A stretch of DNA of 64,000 bases from Candidatus Syntrophosphaera thermopropionivorans (GCF_004353895.1 NZ_SMOG01000004.1:1-64000), one strand, 5' to 3'; counted from the stretch's first letter, positions 39,719 through 49,086 are shown. The notes: generated from the letters alone by a model not told the origin. Made by a program: numbers and translations.

Positions 39719-41581
39719 CTATTTTAATATCTGTTCGGGATAAGCATTAAATGCCTGTATCCATTTTTTTAAAGTGGCAATGCGTTCAGCTTTTTCTGTG
39801 GGAAGCACAAAAGGTTGTCTACCTCTGGTATCAAGGACAATACCTACCACTCCACCTTTCAGTTCCACTTCTAATTCTTTATTTTTATTTTCATCCAGAA
39901 TTAGACCACCATGGGTTTTCAAGTTTGCTTTTGCTACTTCTCCCACACCACAAGGAATTAAGCGAACTTCTCCAAAAGGAATCTGTTCTTCCCAAGTGCT
40001 TCCATCAGGCAATTCCAATTTTGCGGTAAGAGCAGGTTTCCCTACTTTCCCTTTACCTACCGGTGCTACGCAAGTTCCTAAATAAATCATACAATCCTTA
40101 TGGAAGACTTCAGTTGCTGCTTTAGTGCTTATTTCAGAAAGCACTCCCAGATGAGGCATCATAAATATACTATCCACAGCCAAACGAGTGATACCTTCAG
40201 GAAGAAAAGCATTAATTAATAACATCATAGTCTGACTACGACGAGGTGCATGAGAAAGTACTCCACCACTTCCTACTAACAAATCTAAGGTCATCAAATT
40301 GACCAGCGTCTCACCAGAAGTGGATTGACTGAAGGCTTCAGATATATCGCGCTGCCGTTGAGTTCCTTTTAAAGTGCTGGCAAACTCTTTATGTTGTTCA
40401 AAAGCAAGACGTAAAGCTTCAATAGCTATAGCTTGTTCCAAAACCAGTTCCTCTAAAAGATAAGGGATAGTAGTAGGTCGAATCATTTTGTTTTTAATCA
40501 TATTACGTAGATACCCTTCATCAATATCTAAGGGTACCCAGCGCATAATATTCTCTAAGCCACTGGAAGCCAGAACATTGGAGATGCTATAGCTCATTCC
40601 CAGATTGGCACTAACGGTACGATTGAAAATGAATTCTTCGGTAAAAACGGAAAAGATATCTGTAGTTGCTCCACCAATATCTACTCCTACAACTTCAATA
40701 TTTTCTTCACGGGCAATAGCTTGCATAATATTTCCCACAGCTGCAGGGGTAGGCATAATAGGAACAGGTTCATGGTCTGGTCCCTGACACCATTTCATCA
40801 ATTTATCATAGCCTGGAGCTTGTTTCATCACATGGTCTAAAAACAGTTCATGGATTTTATCTCTTGCGGGTTTGAGGTTTTCTATTTCCAGTTTGGGACG
40901 AATATTATCCGTGATAATCAAATCCACTTTATCTTGTAAACATTCCCGCACATAATCACGAGCATCTTTATTTCCAGCATAAATCACAGGGAGTTTAAAT
41001 CCTGATCCCAGACGAGGTTTAGGGTCAGCAGCACTAACTAATTCAGCCATTTCTACTACATGCTTAATTGTGCCCCCATCTTCACCTCCAGCCATCAATA
41101 TCATATCTGGTCTCAATTCTCTAATTCTTTCTATCTTTTCGTGATTCATTCTCTTATCATTACTGGCTATGAGGTCCATAACTATAGCACCAGCACCCAA
41201 AGCAGCTCGCTCTGCACTTTCTCCTGTCATTGAAGCGACCACACCTGTAACCATCATTTGCAAACCGCCACCAGCAGAAGAAGTAGAAACATAAGCATCT
41301 ACTCCAACATCACCACGCCTGGGGATGACAAATTCCCCATTTTCCATAAACTTGATATTAGGATTATGGTATTTAAGGCGAGCAAGTTCTTCCAGTTCCT
41401 GGGTAGCATTAATCACACCTTTGGTAACATCATTCAAAGGAGCTTCCACAGTTGTGGGTGCTTCTCCCCGAACGGTCTGGCGGTATTCTCCATCAATCCA
41501 TTCAATTAAAATTGCCTTAGTAGTGGTGCTGCCACAATCAGTGGCAACAATTCGGGTAAGGCGTTTCTCATCGTATTGCAT
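39719..41581 (-). CDS. MutL/GlmL-family ATPase (B12-mutase reactivase-like)
   Basis: A 620-residue member of the GlmL (MutL) family of the actin/ASKHA ATPase fold. The phosphate-1 motif DCGSTTTKAIL is at 15-25. A second ATPase motif appears as VDIGGATTDIFSV in mid-protein, and MAGGEDGG lies between. In glutamate mutase and ornithine aminomutase clusters, such proteins are encoded beside the B12-dependent mutase and are thought to reactivate it. No mutase subunit is present here. The start codon shares one base with the stop of the upstream gene and has GGAGG 4 nt before it. A role in mutase repair is inference from family only. Confidence 0.85.
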   Translation of the reverse strand: MQYDEKRLTRIVATDCGSTTTKAILIEWIDGEYRQTVRGEAPTTVEAPLNDVTKGVINATQELEELARLKYHNPNIKFMENGEFVIPRRGDVGVDAYVSTSSAGGGLQMMVTGVVASMTGESAERAALGAGAIVMDLIASNDKRMNHEKIERIRELRPDMILMAGGEDGGTIKHVVEMAELVSAADPKPRLGSGFKLPVIYAGNKDARDYVRECLQDKVDLIITDNIRPKLEIENLKPARDKIHELFLDHVMKQAPGYDKLMKWCQGPDHEPVPIMPTPAAVGNIMQAIAREENIEVVGVDIGGATTDIFSVFTEEFIFNRTVSANLGMSYSISNVLASSGLENIMRWVPLDIDEGYLRNMIKNKMIRPTTIPYLLEELVLEQAIAIEALRLAFEQHKEFASTLKGTQRQRDISEAFSQSTSGETLVNLMTLDLLVGSGGVLSHAPRRSQTMMLLINAFLPEGITRLAVDSIFMMPHLGVLSEISTKAATEVFHKDCMIYLGTCVAPVGKGKVGKPALTAKLELPDGSTWEEQIPFGEVRLIPCGVGEVAKANLKTHGGLILDENKNKELEVELKGGVVGIVLDTRGRQPFVLPTEKAERIATLKKWIQAFNAYPEQILK

Positions 41582-41994
41582 TATACCTCCGTTGATTCAG
41601 TTGACTTATTTGTTTTATTAAAGATTTTTTTAAAAAAGGCTTTTCGTTGATTCTTTCTACGCTGTCTTTTAAGTCTTGCTTTATTTCTTCTTTCTTCATT
41701 GGTTTCTTCGTCCAGTTCATCTATCCTTTTAATCAAGCGTTTAAAGTAATCATCACTTTGTATCATAAGAGCAAAACGCTGATATTGATTAGAGTCAAAA
41801 ATCATTTCTGCAAAAGGAAGAATAAAATAGAGAGCCTGACTTGCAATTCCATGCAAAGGATGAAGGGATTCAAAAAGCATAATACCAGCAGAGCCTAAAC
41901 TTCTGTCAACGAAGAAGTGAGCAACTTTTTCAATCATTTCATTGGCTTCTTCTTCAGTGATAGTAGTTTTAATTTCTTTATATTCTTTATTCAT
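41581..41994 (-). CDS. Small conserved-looking hypothetical protein
   Basis: A 137-residue protein I do not recognise. I start it at ATG 41994, two bases after the comF stop, instead of the TTG at 42000. The N-terminal ~100 residues are predicted helical, with a hydrophobic patch (SLGSAGIMLFESLHPLHGIASQALYFILPFAEMIF) that is more like a buried helical bundle than a membrane span. The C-terminal tail is extremely basic (RRNKARLKRQRRKNQRKAFF), suggesting nucleic-acid or membrane-surface contact. It is translationally coupled to both neighbours, comF and the GlmL-like gene. No function can be assigned. Confidence 0.7.
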   Translation of the reverse strand: MNKEYKEIKTTITEEEANEMIEKVAHFFVDRSLGSAGIMLFESLHPLHGIASQALYFILPFAEMIFDSNQYQRFALMIQSDDYFKRLIKRIDELDEETNEERRNKARLKRQRRKNQRKAFFKKIFNKTNKSTESTEV

Positions 41995-41996
41995 AA

Positions 41997-42707
41997 TCAA
42001 ATCGCACGAGCAGCAGTTAAGACGGCAACTTTGCTTGCTCCAGCTTCTTTTAAAACTCGGGATACTTCATTAACTGTGGTTCCAGTAGTAAAAACATCAT
42101 CTACCAGAATGATTTTCTTTCCTTTTACATCAGCATTTTTCTTTAAGCGAAAGGCATTTTTTAAATTATTGACTCTTTCTTCTGCATTTAAAGTTGTCTG
42201 AGAGGGAGTAGGAAGATATCTTTTAACAGGTTCAGCATAGGGTATATTCCATTTAATAGCTAACTTTTTGGCAATAAGTTCGGATTGATTATATCCTCTT
42301 TCTCTTTTGCGAACTCTATGCAAAGGAACTGCCGTAATCAAATCAAAATTATTAGCAAATTTATCAGCCTCAGGAAGTTCCATTATTGCTTGACTGAAGA
42401 AACTGGCAGGAGCAAGAAAAGCATTGTATTTAAAATTATGAATTAACTCCCGAACAGGCGACTGATAAATAAAAGCAGCACGAGCAATATCAAAGACAAA
42501 ATCATTTTCTGAACAATAAGCACAGCTATAATCAATCATAGGCGCACCACATTTATCACAGTAATTAATCGTAATAGGAGAAAGTAATTCTTTGCATTCG
42601 GAGCATAAAACCTCTTTAACACTTTCTATCCTCTGATTACAAGCAAGACAGACAGGTGGAAAGAAAAGTTTATCAATTGAGATTAAAGTATTCTTCCAAT
42701 GCAGCAA
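41997..42707 (-). CDS. comF: ComF-family phosphoribosyltransferase-like protein
   Basis: A ComF-like protein of about 236 residues. The N-terminus has zinc-ribbon cysteines (PPVCLACNQ, CSECKEL, CDKCGAP, CAYCSE). The C-terminal PRTase domain ends with the PRPP loop KKIILVDDVFTTGTT. In competent bacteria ComF aids DNA uptake; in most anaerobes its role is unclear. The start is uncertain. I chose TTG 42707, because GGAGG lies 8 nt before it; ATG 42725/42722 would add six residues but has no visible ribosome binding site. Either way it overlaps purQ by 35-53 bp. Confidence 0.85.
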   Translation of the reverse strand: MLHWKNTLISIDKLFFPPVCLACNQRIESVKEVLCSECKELLSPITINYCDKCGAPMIDYSCAYCSENDFVFDIARAAFIYQSPVRELIHNFKYNAFLAPASFFSQAIMELPEADKFANNFDLITAVPLHRVRKRERGYNQSELIAKKLAIKWNIPYAEPVKRYLPTPSQTTLNAEERVNNLKNAFRLKKNADVKGKKIILVDDVFTTGTTVNEVSRVLKEAGASKVAVLTAARAI

Positions 42708-43365
42708 AGATTTTTCCTCCATCATTACTGGTTACATAAGGAGTTGCAGCTCTTTCTGGATGAGGCATCATCCCAAGAATATTACGAGTTCTATTACATA
42801 TGCCTGCAATATTTTCCCGCGATCCATTCGGATTATATTCGGCATTTATATTGCCCTGTTTATCGCAATAGCGAAAGACAATTTGATGGTTATCTTGTAG
42901 TTCTTTTAAAATTTCGTCAGAACAGAAGTAATTGCCTTCTTTATGGGCAATGGGAATGTCCATAACTGTTCCTTCTGGAATCTGATGAGTGAAGGCAGTG
43001 TTATTATCTTCCACCCGAATATATTGGTGCTGACAGATGAAATCAAGTCCTATATTACGTAAAAGAGTGCCAGGAAGAAGTCCACACTCAGTCAGGATTT
43101 GAAAGCCATTACAGATACCAAGGATTAACCCTCCCTTTTTAGCAAAAGCCATAACCTCTTCCACTATAGGTGAAAAACGAGCTAAAGCACCACAGCGAAG
43201 GTAATCTCCATAGGAAAAACCACCTGGTAAAACTACTAAATCTGGATTTTGCAGGTCTCTATCTTTATGCCAGATTAAACGACTCTTATGTCCATAATAG
43301 GCAAAAGCTTCTTGAGCATCATGGTCGCAATTAGAACCAGGAAAGGTAATAACACTTACTCTCAA
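42673..43365 (-). CDS. purQ: Phosphoribosylformylglycinamidine synthase, glutaminase subunit
   Basis: A 230-residue class I glutamine amidotransferase that feeds ammonia to PurL in purine synthesis. The start MRVSVITFPGSNCDHD is typical. The nucleophile is C85 in GICNGFQIL, and the His/Glu pair is in MMPHPERA near the C-terminus. PGGFSYGDYLR marks the PurQ subfamily. It overlaps purS by 4 bp. The synthetase subunit PurL is not in the window, so the three-part enzyme is split across the genome. Confidence 0.95.
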   Translation of the reverse strand: MRVSVITFPGSNCDHDAQEAFAYYGHKSRLIWHKDRDLQNPDLVVLPGGFSYGDYLRCGALARFSPIVEEVMAFAKKGGLILGICNGFQILTECGLLPGTLLRNIGLDFICQHQYIRVEDNNTAFTHQIPEGTVMDIPIAHKEGNYFCSDEILKELQDNHQIVFRYCDKQGNINAEYNPNGSRENIAGICNRTRNILGMMPHPERAATPYVTSNDGGKIFAALEEYFNLN

Positions 43366-43625
43366 CTTTGACTTTCCTCTTTATTTTCCAAAGTAAACCA
43401 ATAATGTTCTGTATTGGGATTTGCCAGTAGCTCCTGGCAGATTTTATCCGTTTCTTTCCAGGTAGATTCCTCATTATCAGAATCAAAGGTCAATTCTATA
43501 TATTTACTAACTCGCGCTTCTATCACATTGGTATAGCCCAATTGCTGAAGAGAATTACAAACTGCTTTTCCCTGAGGGTCAAGCACATTAGGTTTTAGAC
43601 AGACAAATATCTTTGCCACGAGCAT
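43362..43625 (-). CDS. purS: Phosphoribosylformylglycinamidine synthase subunit PurS
   Basis: An 87-residue PurS protein that bridges PurQ and PurL. The pattern KIFVCLKPNVLDPQGKAV followed by LQQLGYTNVIEARVSKYIEL is characteristic. It is the first gene of the purS-purQ-comF-(hypothetical)-glmL-like-(unknown) minus-strand operon, with overlapping or near-abutting junctions throughout. The minus strand upstream (from 43687 down) carries TTATTGACGGATA, similar to the sequence before the fusion gene at 31290. Confidence 0.92.
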   Translation of the reverse strand: MLVAKIFVCLKPNVLDPQGKAVCNSLQQLGYTNVIEARVSKYIELTFDSDNEESTWKETDKICQELLANPNTEHYWFTLENKEESQS

Positions 43626-43944
43626 CTTGACATACCTTTATATTTTAATAGTTTTATCTTTTTCTTTAAAATCATTATATCCGTCAATAACTTTTTGTTA
43701 TAATAAGATAGATGAACTCTCGCATTGTTTTGCAGAGCCATAATTAAAAACGGAACAAAAGAATTAGTCTATCCACAAGTTATTAAATATAGCAGTTAAT
43801 TTCTTTCATTCAGGGATTATTTATAATCACTCACTACTGGTTCTTTATTCTGGTTAATAGAGCAGAAAAATAGGCAATATAAAGCTCATTAACAAGCCGG
43901 TAAATGAAACCTTAGGCGCATTTGAAAGCTATCTTGTCCAGAGT
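43626..43944. other. Intergenic region upstream of purS
   Basis: 319 bp between the 2-hydroxyacid dehydrogenase end and the purS start, both on the minus strand. It contains the TTATTGACGG motif (minus, about 43689-43680) and a short GATTAT-TT-ATAATC dyad (43815-43828). I see no gene and no purine-type riboswitch. Confidence 0.45.
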
Positions 43945-44901
43945 TCAATTAACACGAGCAGGTGGATTCTTCCCTTCAATTACGGCAATGGCATTTTCTG
44001 CAGCAAGCAATGCCATTTTTGTCCTGGTTTCATAACTAGCAGAACCAATATGGGGCAATAATATAACATTAGAAAGCTTTATTAATTCTTCAGGGATAAC
44101 GGGTTCATTTTCATACACATCCAATCCTGCACCAGCGATTTTATTTTCCTTTAACGCTGATATTAAAGCCTGTTCATCAATTATAGGTCCTCTTGCGGTA
44201 TTAATCAGAATAGCAGTGGATTTCATTAAATTAAACTCCTTTTCTCCAATTAGATGTCTGGTTTCGGGAGTTAAAGGAGTGTGAATACTGATAAAATCAG
44301 AATTTTGACAGAGAGTAGTCAAATCCACAGAAACATAATCTGAAGAAAGAGACTCAGGATTAACCTGAGGGTCATAATATATAACTTTCATATCAAAACC
44401 GAGTGCACGGTGAGCTACTGCTCTTCCGATTCTGCCCATACCAATAATACCTAAGGTTTTGCCGAAGATATCATTACCCATCATCAGCATAGGTTCCCAA
44501 CCTTGAAATTTTCCTTCCCGTACGAAACGATCTGCTTCCACAATTCTTCTGGCGCAACTCATAATCAAAGCCCAGGCTAAGTCGGCAGTAGTTTCAGTTA
44601 GCACTCCAGGGGTATTACATATAACAATGCTATGTTTAGTAGCGGTTTCCACATCTATATTGTTATAACCTACTGCATAGACGGATATACACTTAAGGTT
44701 AGGAGCAGCTTCTATAATTTCGTGGTCTATATTATCAGTTAAAAGACAGATTAAAGCATCAATATCTCTCACTTTTTCTTTCAGTTCTTCGTGAGTGATA
44801 GCTCGGTTTTCCGGGAAAATTTCCACTTCAAATACTTCTTCCAATCTTTTAATAGCTGGTTCGGGGATATAGCGAGTGATAAATAGTTTTGGTTTCTGCA
44901 T
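43945..44901 (-). CDS. D-2-hydroxyacid dehydrogenase (glyoxylate/hydroxypyruvate reductase-like)
   Basis: A 318-residue NAD(P)-dependent D-isomer 2-hydroxyacid dehydrogenase. The Rossmann motif is GIIGMGRIGRAVA. The catalytic Arg lies before the Glu/His pair, with NTARGPIIDEQAL and LLPHIGSAS in their normal places. The N-terminal catalytic domain has VYAVGYNNIDVETA. It is most like glyoxylate/hydroxypyruvate reductases (GyaR/GhrB), but phosphoglycerate or lactate-type substrates are possible. It begins 3 bp after batE and may be cotranscribed with the Bat operon, although the function is not obviously linked. Confidence 0.88.
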   Translation of the reverse strand: MQKPKLFITRYIPEPAIKRLEEVFEVEIFPENRAITHEELKEKVRDIDALICLLTDNIDHEIIEAAPNLKCISVYAVGYNNIDVETATKHSIVICNTPGVLTETTADLAWALIMSCARRIVEADRFVREGKFQGWEPMLMMGNDIFGKTLGIIGMGRIGRAVAHRALGFDMKVIYYDPQVNPESLSSDYVSVDLTTLCQNSDFISIHTPLTPETRHLIGEKEFNLMKSTAILINTARGPIIDEQALISALKENKIAGAGLDVYENEPVIPEELIKLSNVILLPHIGSASYETRTKMALLAAENAIAVIEGKNPPARVN

Positions 44902-44904
44902 AGT

Positions 44905-45669
44905 TTATTCCTTAGTGTTACTTACTGGCACAACTCTTTCTATAGAATTACTATCAACCCAACCTTGAGTTCCATCAGGTAGGATAATTTGAGCTTTCTT
45001 GCCCTGGGTTTTGATAACCACAACTACACTTCCTTCAGGTATAGTCTGGAGAACATTGTTGCTTTCTGGAGTATGATAAATGGGTGCTACATTAGCGATT
45101 ACGACTGCACGAGAATCATTACGATAGCGGTGATTTTTGACCAGCAGCATACTACCGAAAGCGATAAAGAGAATAGCTGTTATTACTACAGCCAGAATAG
45201 GTAAACCGCGTTCCTTTTCTGAAGGAGTGTGCATTAGCCAATGTAAACTCAAGGTTAAAAGTATAGCTAATATTAAGAGAGTTATAGCCAATCGGTTTAA
45301 AGAAAAGAAATCATAAATATTTAAAAATAACTGCACGAGAAACGGTCTGTTAGGCTCAGGAGAAAGCTCTGGATGCAGATTATGAATATACAAGAGATTT
45401 TGTTTAGCTTGCTTATGTGCAGAATTCAGATTCAGAGCCCGAAGGAAGTATAGCACAGCTTTACCAGTGTTTCCCAATTGATAATGGCAAACCCCCATAT
45501 CATAGAATAAATCTGCATTTTTAACTCCGTGTGCAGCTTTAGCTTCCAATTTTTGCAGAGTTTGTTGATAGAATGCTTGTTCTGCATTTAAAGAATCAGG
45601 ATTCAAGACTTGAGCAGATAAGGAAAAAGTTAAGATGAGTAAGCCGAAGATAAATATCCAGTGCTTCAT
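44905..45669 (-). CDS. batE: BatE-like TPR/SH3 membrane protein
   Basis: A 254-residue protein. The signal peptide ends SLSAQ. A TPR pair (~50-105, LFYDMGVCHYQLGNTGKAVLYF) is followed by two membrane helices (~120-142 and ~155-180) and a C-terminal bacterial SH3 domain (~190-245, IPEGSVVVVIKTQGKKAQI). This is the domain order of BatE in Bacteroides aerotolerance operons. It is the last Bat gene here and overlaps batD by 1 bp. BatE probably helps hold the Bat complex in the inner membrane. Confidence 0.82.
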   Translation of the reverse strand: MKHWIFIFGLLILTFSLSAQVLNPDSLNAEQAFYQQTLQKLEAKAAHGVKNADLFYDMGVCHYQLGNTGKAVLYFLRALNLNSAHKQAKQNLLYIHNLHPELSPEPNRPFLVQLFLNIYDFFSLNRLAITLLILAILLTLSLHWLMHTPSEKERGLPILAVVITAILFIAFGSMLLVKNHRYRNDSRAVVIANVAPIYHTPESNNVLQTIPEGSVVVVIKTQGKKAQIILPDGTQGWVDSNSIERVVPVSNTKE

Positions 45670-47495
45670 TATTGTTCCTCATTTTTAGAGTTGATATCCT
45701 TTTGAGGCAGTGTAACTCTGTTCTTTTTAGAGGATTCTTTTTCAGGTTTAAAACGGCTTAAGGCTTGAACCAGGGAACGCAATTGGTGCAGAGCCTCATC
45801 CAATTTTTCAGCTTCTGCTCCTCCGGGCATAAAACGAGCTTTCTGGCATAGCAACAAAAATTGCTCTAACTGTTCAAGTAATTCAAGAGGCATACCTTTT
45901 GTTCTTAAAGCATCAATTAGTTCTGGTGTGGGCAGACTTTTAGAAACACCATATTTTCTTGCCAGATAATCCATCAATCCAATTTCTGCCAAGGGATAGA
46001 AATCAGGGGAAAGTTTTTCCGCTGCTTCTGTTGCCTTTTTTAAATACTTATTCAGGATGCGATGAGCGGTTTTTTGAGCATAAGCAACAGGTTCCAATTC
46101 TTTCAATCTATTTTCTCTTGCTACAAGACTTGAAATGATTAGAGATATTGCACAGAGTGCCAATATAAGCCAGAACCAGGGTTCTGTGCTATAATTTTTA
46201 AAATCTGGATAATACTCAAGATTGAGCAATGGATAGAGTGCCTGTGGTTTATCTTTTTCCAATAGTCCGGAGAAATATGATAGGACATTAGCTTGATGAA
46301 CTTTTATTTCCTGGGGTGCACCTTGGAAAGTTTTATAAACTCCAGAAGTTGTATCAAACCAACTAAAGGTGTATCCAGGTATAGTCAATTCCCCTGTTTC
46401 TCGTGGAAGCAAAGTATAATGGATAAAACGTGTTCCTTCAATCACATTAGCCAGCTTGTCCTGAATATAGGGTGCAGAAACCTGAAATTTATCTACATTA
46501 GGGAAAGGAGCTGCGGTAAACTGGCTAAAATTTCCTCTTCCTGAGATATTAATAGTGAAGGTTAAAGCATCGCCAAGGTTTAATTTAGTAGAAGAGACAC
46601 TCTGGGAAACGGTGAAATTTCCTACTGCGCCTGTAAAACCAGCAGGAGCTCCAGAGGGTAAAGGTTTTACATTTATCCAGCAAGGTTTGGAACTGATAGT
46701 TTTATTTAAAAATCCCAGAAATTGTGCCTGTCCTGTGAGAATTGGCATCTGTAGTCTTCCAGCTTTATGAGGGAAAATAACATCCTGCTTTATAAGAGCA
46801 CGTTTATAGGATTTGCTATTATAGACAGAAGATTCATATTGAAGTGAGGAAGGCTGAAGGAAGACTGCTTTACCGTAACCCTCAAAATCTTTTTCGGATT
46901 CAGCATAGAAAGCTTCAACCGCTTGTTCCGTGTAAAGATAATAGGAAATTATCACGGGTTCGCCAACATAAGCAAGATCAGTTTCTGGGATACAGAGTAA
47001 AAATACTTCACCTTCTATGAGATTGGGATTGAATAGTTCATCTCCAAAAGGATTTAAGAAAGGTGAAAGATTATACTGTTTCTGAGGTGGAGGTGAAGAT
47101 TCTTTAACCTGAACAGTTAAAGAGGGTGTATAATATTCCTTCTTCTCAACTTTAACTTTAAAGGAAGGAATAGTGAAGGTACCAGTTTTTTGAGGGATAT
47201 AAATATAGGTAAAAGTTTGTATGTATTTAGTGAATAAATTTTTATTAACGAGGGAGTAATCAATGTAAGTTGAACCTACTACATTACGAAAAGAGAATCC
47301 TGGTATTTGGGGAGCTGGTGGAGCAATAACTTTTACTTGTTTATCACAGGTTATTTCCAGTATCAGTTGTAGCTGATCAGATAAGGTAATAACATCTTCT
47401 TTTAAATAAGCATTTACCGTTACTGATTCAGCTTTTAGTATGCCCATTAGAGAGAGCACTATCAATAGAGCACAGGCAAACTTTTTTACCACCAC
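45669..47495 (-). CDS. batD: BatD-like oxygen tolerance protein
   Basis: A 608-residue membrane protein with a GTG start (GTG GTG GTA AAA) and a signal peptide. Repeated beta-sandwich domains fill the periplasmic part (YIYIPQKTGTFTIPSFKVKVE, PHKAGRLQMPILTGQAQF, PRETGELTIPGYTFSWF). One membrane helix near 440-460 leads to a cytoplasmic helical region of about 140 residues. This matches the BatD family. It overlaps batC by 10 bp and batE by 1 bp. Loss of Bat proteins lowers oxygen tolerance in Bacteroides fragilis; the molecular role is not settled. Confidence 0.87.
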   Translation of the reverse strand: MVVKKFACALLIVLSLMGILKAESVTVNAYLKEDVITLSDQLQLILEITCDKQVKVIAPPAPQIPGFSFRNVVGSTYIDYSLVNKNLFTKYIQTFTYIYIPQKTGTFTIPSFKVKVEKKEYYTPSLTVQVKESSPPPQKQYNLSPFLNPFGDELFNPNLIEGEVFLLCIPETDLAYVGEPVIISYYLYTEQAVEAFYAESEKDFEGYGKAVFLQPSSLQYESSVYNSKSYKRALIKQDVIFPHKAGRLQMPILTGQAQFLGFLNKTISSKPCWINVKPLPSGAPAGFTGAVGNFTVSQSVSSTKLNLGDALTFTINISGRGNFSQFTAAPFPNVDKFQVSAPYIQDKLANVIEGTRFIHYTLLPRETGELTIPGYTFSWFDTTSGVYKTFQGAPQEIKVHQANVLSYFSGLLEKDKPQALYPLLNLEYYPDFKNYSTEPWFWLILALCAISLIISSLVARENRLKELEPVAYAQKTAHRILNKYLKKATEAAEKLSPDFYPLAEIGLMDYLARKYGVSKSLPTPELIDALRTKGMPLELLEQLEQFLLLCQKARFMPGGAEAEKLDEALHQLRSLVQALSRFKPEKESSKKNRVTLPQKDINSKNEEQ

Positions 47496-48112
47496 TTTTC
47501 TCCTTTCCCCTTATAAGGTGGAGGATTCTTTGCCATTCTATCTCTGGCTTCTTTTTGGTCAAGTGCATTTAATCTATTTTCCATTTCTTCACGCAGAGAT
47601 TGGTCAGGAGGATTTTGCTGATTTTGGTCTTTATTGTTTTCTCCTATACCAGCTTGTAGGGTAATAGCATTTTTCTTTTTAAGTGCCAGTTCATAATTTG
47701 CTTTAGCATTTTCATCATCTGGGTCAAGAAGCATAGCATTTAGATAAGCTTGTAGTGCATTATCAATTTGGTTATTCCGTAAATAAGCATTACCCAAATC
47801 ATAATGTAAACCAGGGACTTTATCATTCTCTTTCAAAGCATCCTGTAGTTTTTTTATGCTTTCTTCATATTTACCTTGCTGGTATAAAGCTTTACCCAAA
47901 CTGCTTTCCGGAAGGTAATCCTTATCTTTGCTATCCAATTCCTTTTCCCAGATTTTAGCTGCCTTTTCAAACTGTCCTTTTTTATATAATTCACTTGCTC
48001 TACTGTGTTTAAGTGATTTCTGATTAAATAATAAAGTATATATTAAGAATAACAGAATAAGTATAACCAGAATAAGGATAAGCTTGTAGAAGAGCAGTTT
48101 TTTATCTTTCAT
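47486..48112 (-). CDS. batC: BatC-like TPR protein
   Basis: A 208-residue protein with one N-terminal membrane helix (~8-30) and at least three TPR units (ELYKKGQFEKAAKIWEKEL, SLGKALYQQGKYEESIKKL, LGNAYLRNNQIDNALQAYL). The C-terminal tail is Gln/Asn/Pro-rich. It shares an ATGA overlap with batB and overlaps batD by 10 bp. BatC proteins form complexes with BatA/BatB. The assignment rests on both sequence and operon position. Confidence 0.82.
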   Translation of the reverse strand: MKDKKLLFYKLILILVILILLFLIYTLLFNQKSLKHSRASELYKKGQFEKAAKIWEKELDSKDKDYLPESSLGKALYQQGKYEESIKKLQDALKENDKVPGLHYDLGNAYLRNNQIDNALQAYLNAMLLDPDDENAKANYELALKKKNAITLQAGIGENNKDQNQQNPPDQSLREEMENRLNALDQKEARDRMAKNPPPYKGKGEKWW

Positions 48113-49083
48113 ACATTTTCCCTTTTACGAGAAAGAGGTAGAAGAAGACTTTCCACCAATAAAATAATTATAGCAATAATGGCAGGTATGGCATACTGGT
48201 CTTTTAAAATGGAGAAGTTTCTACTTCTTTCCCTACCAGATTCGCTGGCATAAATGTTCTGAAGGATGGGGTCTAATTCTCCTTGCCCCGGTCTAACGGA
48301 AAAATATTTCCCCTTACCTATGGATGCAATTGCCTGTAATGTCTTAGTATCAAGCTTGGTAAATGCTTGCTGACCAGTCTTTTCATCTCTAACAAAAGTG
48401 CCTTCTTCGCTTCCCACACCCAAAACATAGATTTTAACTCCTTGTGAGCTTAATCTTTTAGCTTGAAGAATAGCGCTTCCTGCGAGGTCTTCTCCATCGG
48501 TTATTAAAAGAAGAATATTACTTCCACCAGCTGATTGAAAGGACCTGCTTGCCAGCGCTAATGCTGCACCAATATCCGTCCCATAGGAAACTACATTGTC
48601 AGTATTAATACTATTTAGCACCAGGCGAACACACGAATAATCATCAGTAAGTGGACATTCCAGAGTAGGCACTCCCGCAAAGGCAATAATGCCAATACGA
48701 TCTCCTTTAAGCTTATCTATCAAAGAATCTATTTGCATCTTGGCTCTAAGCAGTCTACTGGGAGTAATATCCTGTGCATCCATACTTTTGGAAACATCCA
48801 GACAGACCATAATATCAAGTCCATTGAAACTGTATTCTCGCTCTTCATAATCCCATTGGGGACGAAGCAAAGCAAAAATAATAAAGGCTAAAGCCAAGAT
48901 AATTAATATATATTTGAAAAAGTGCAAAAACTGGGAGCGACTAGAAAGATATTCAGGATAGAAAGAAGGATTAGCAAAGCGAGAGAAGCGCTTTTTTTCA
49001 CGCCTATTCCAGAAAAATAGAGATACTATCAAAGGAATGATAATAAGTAGTAACCAGATATTTCCAGGATAATATAGATTCAT
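48109..49083 (-). CDS. batB: BatB-like von Willebrand factor A membrane protein
   Basis: A 324-residue protein: two N-terminal membrane helices, a VWA domain (~85-270), and one C-terminal helix. The metal-site motif DVSKS in VCLDVSKSMDAQD fits DxSxS, and LLITDGEDLAGS supplies the later Asp. GGAGT precedes the ATG, which lies 3 bp after the batA stop. BatA and BatB are paralogues that together form the VWA pair in MoxR-linked operons. Confidence 0.9.
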   Translation of the reverse strand: MNLYYPGNIWLLLIIIPLIVSLFFWNRREKKRFSRFANPSFYPEYLSSRSQFLHFFKYILIILALAFIIFALLRPQWDYEEREYSFNGLDIMVCLDVSKSMDAQDITPSRLLRAKMQIDSLIDKLKGDRIGIIAFAGVPTLECPLTDDYSCVRLVLNSINTDNVVSYGTDIGAALALASRSFQSAGGSNILLLITDGEDLAGSAILQAKRLSSQGVKIYVLGVGSEEGTFVRDEKTGQQAFTKLDTKTLQAIASIGKGKYFSVRPGQGELDPILQNIYASESGRERSRNFSILKDQYAIPAIIAIIILLVESLLLPLSRKRENV

Positions 49084-49086
49084 TTT

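Noticed and set aside
39751-40085. Plus-strand frames of about 90-100 residues inside the GlmL-like gene
   Set aside because: Shadows of a well-supported gene on the opposite strand; they have no start signals.
39719-41581. Naming the GlmL-like gene as proof of a glutamate mutase pathway
   Set aside because: No mutase subunits (MutS/MutE) or methylaspartase are in the window, so only the ATPase family can be stated.
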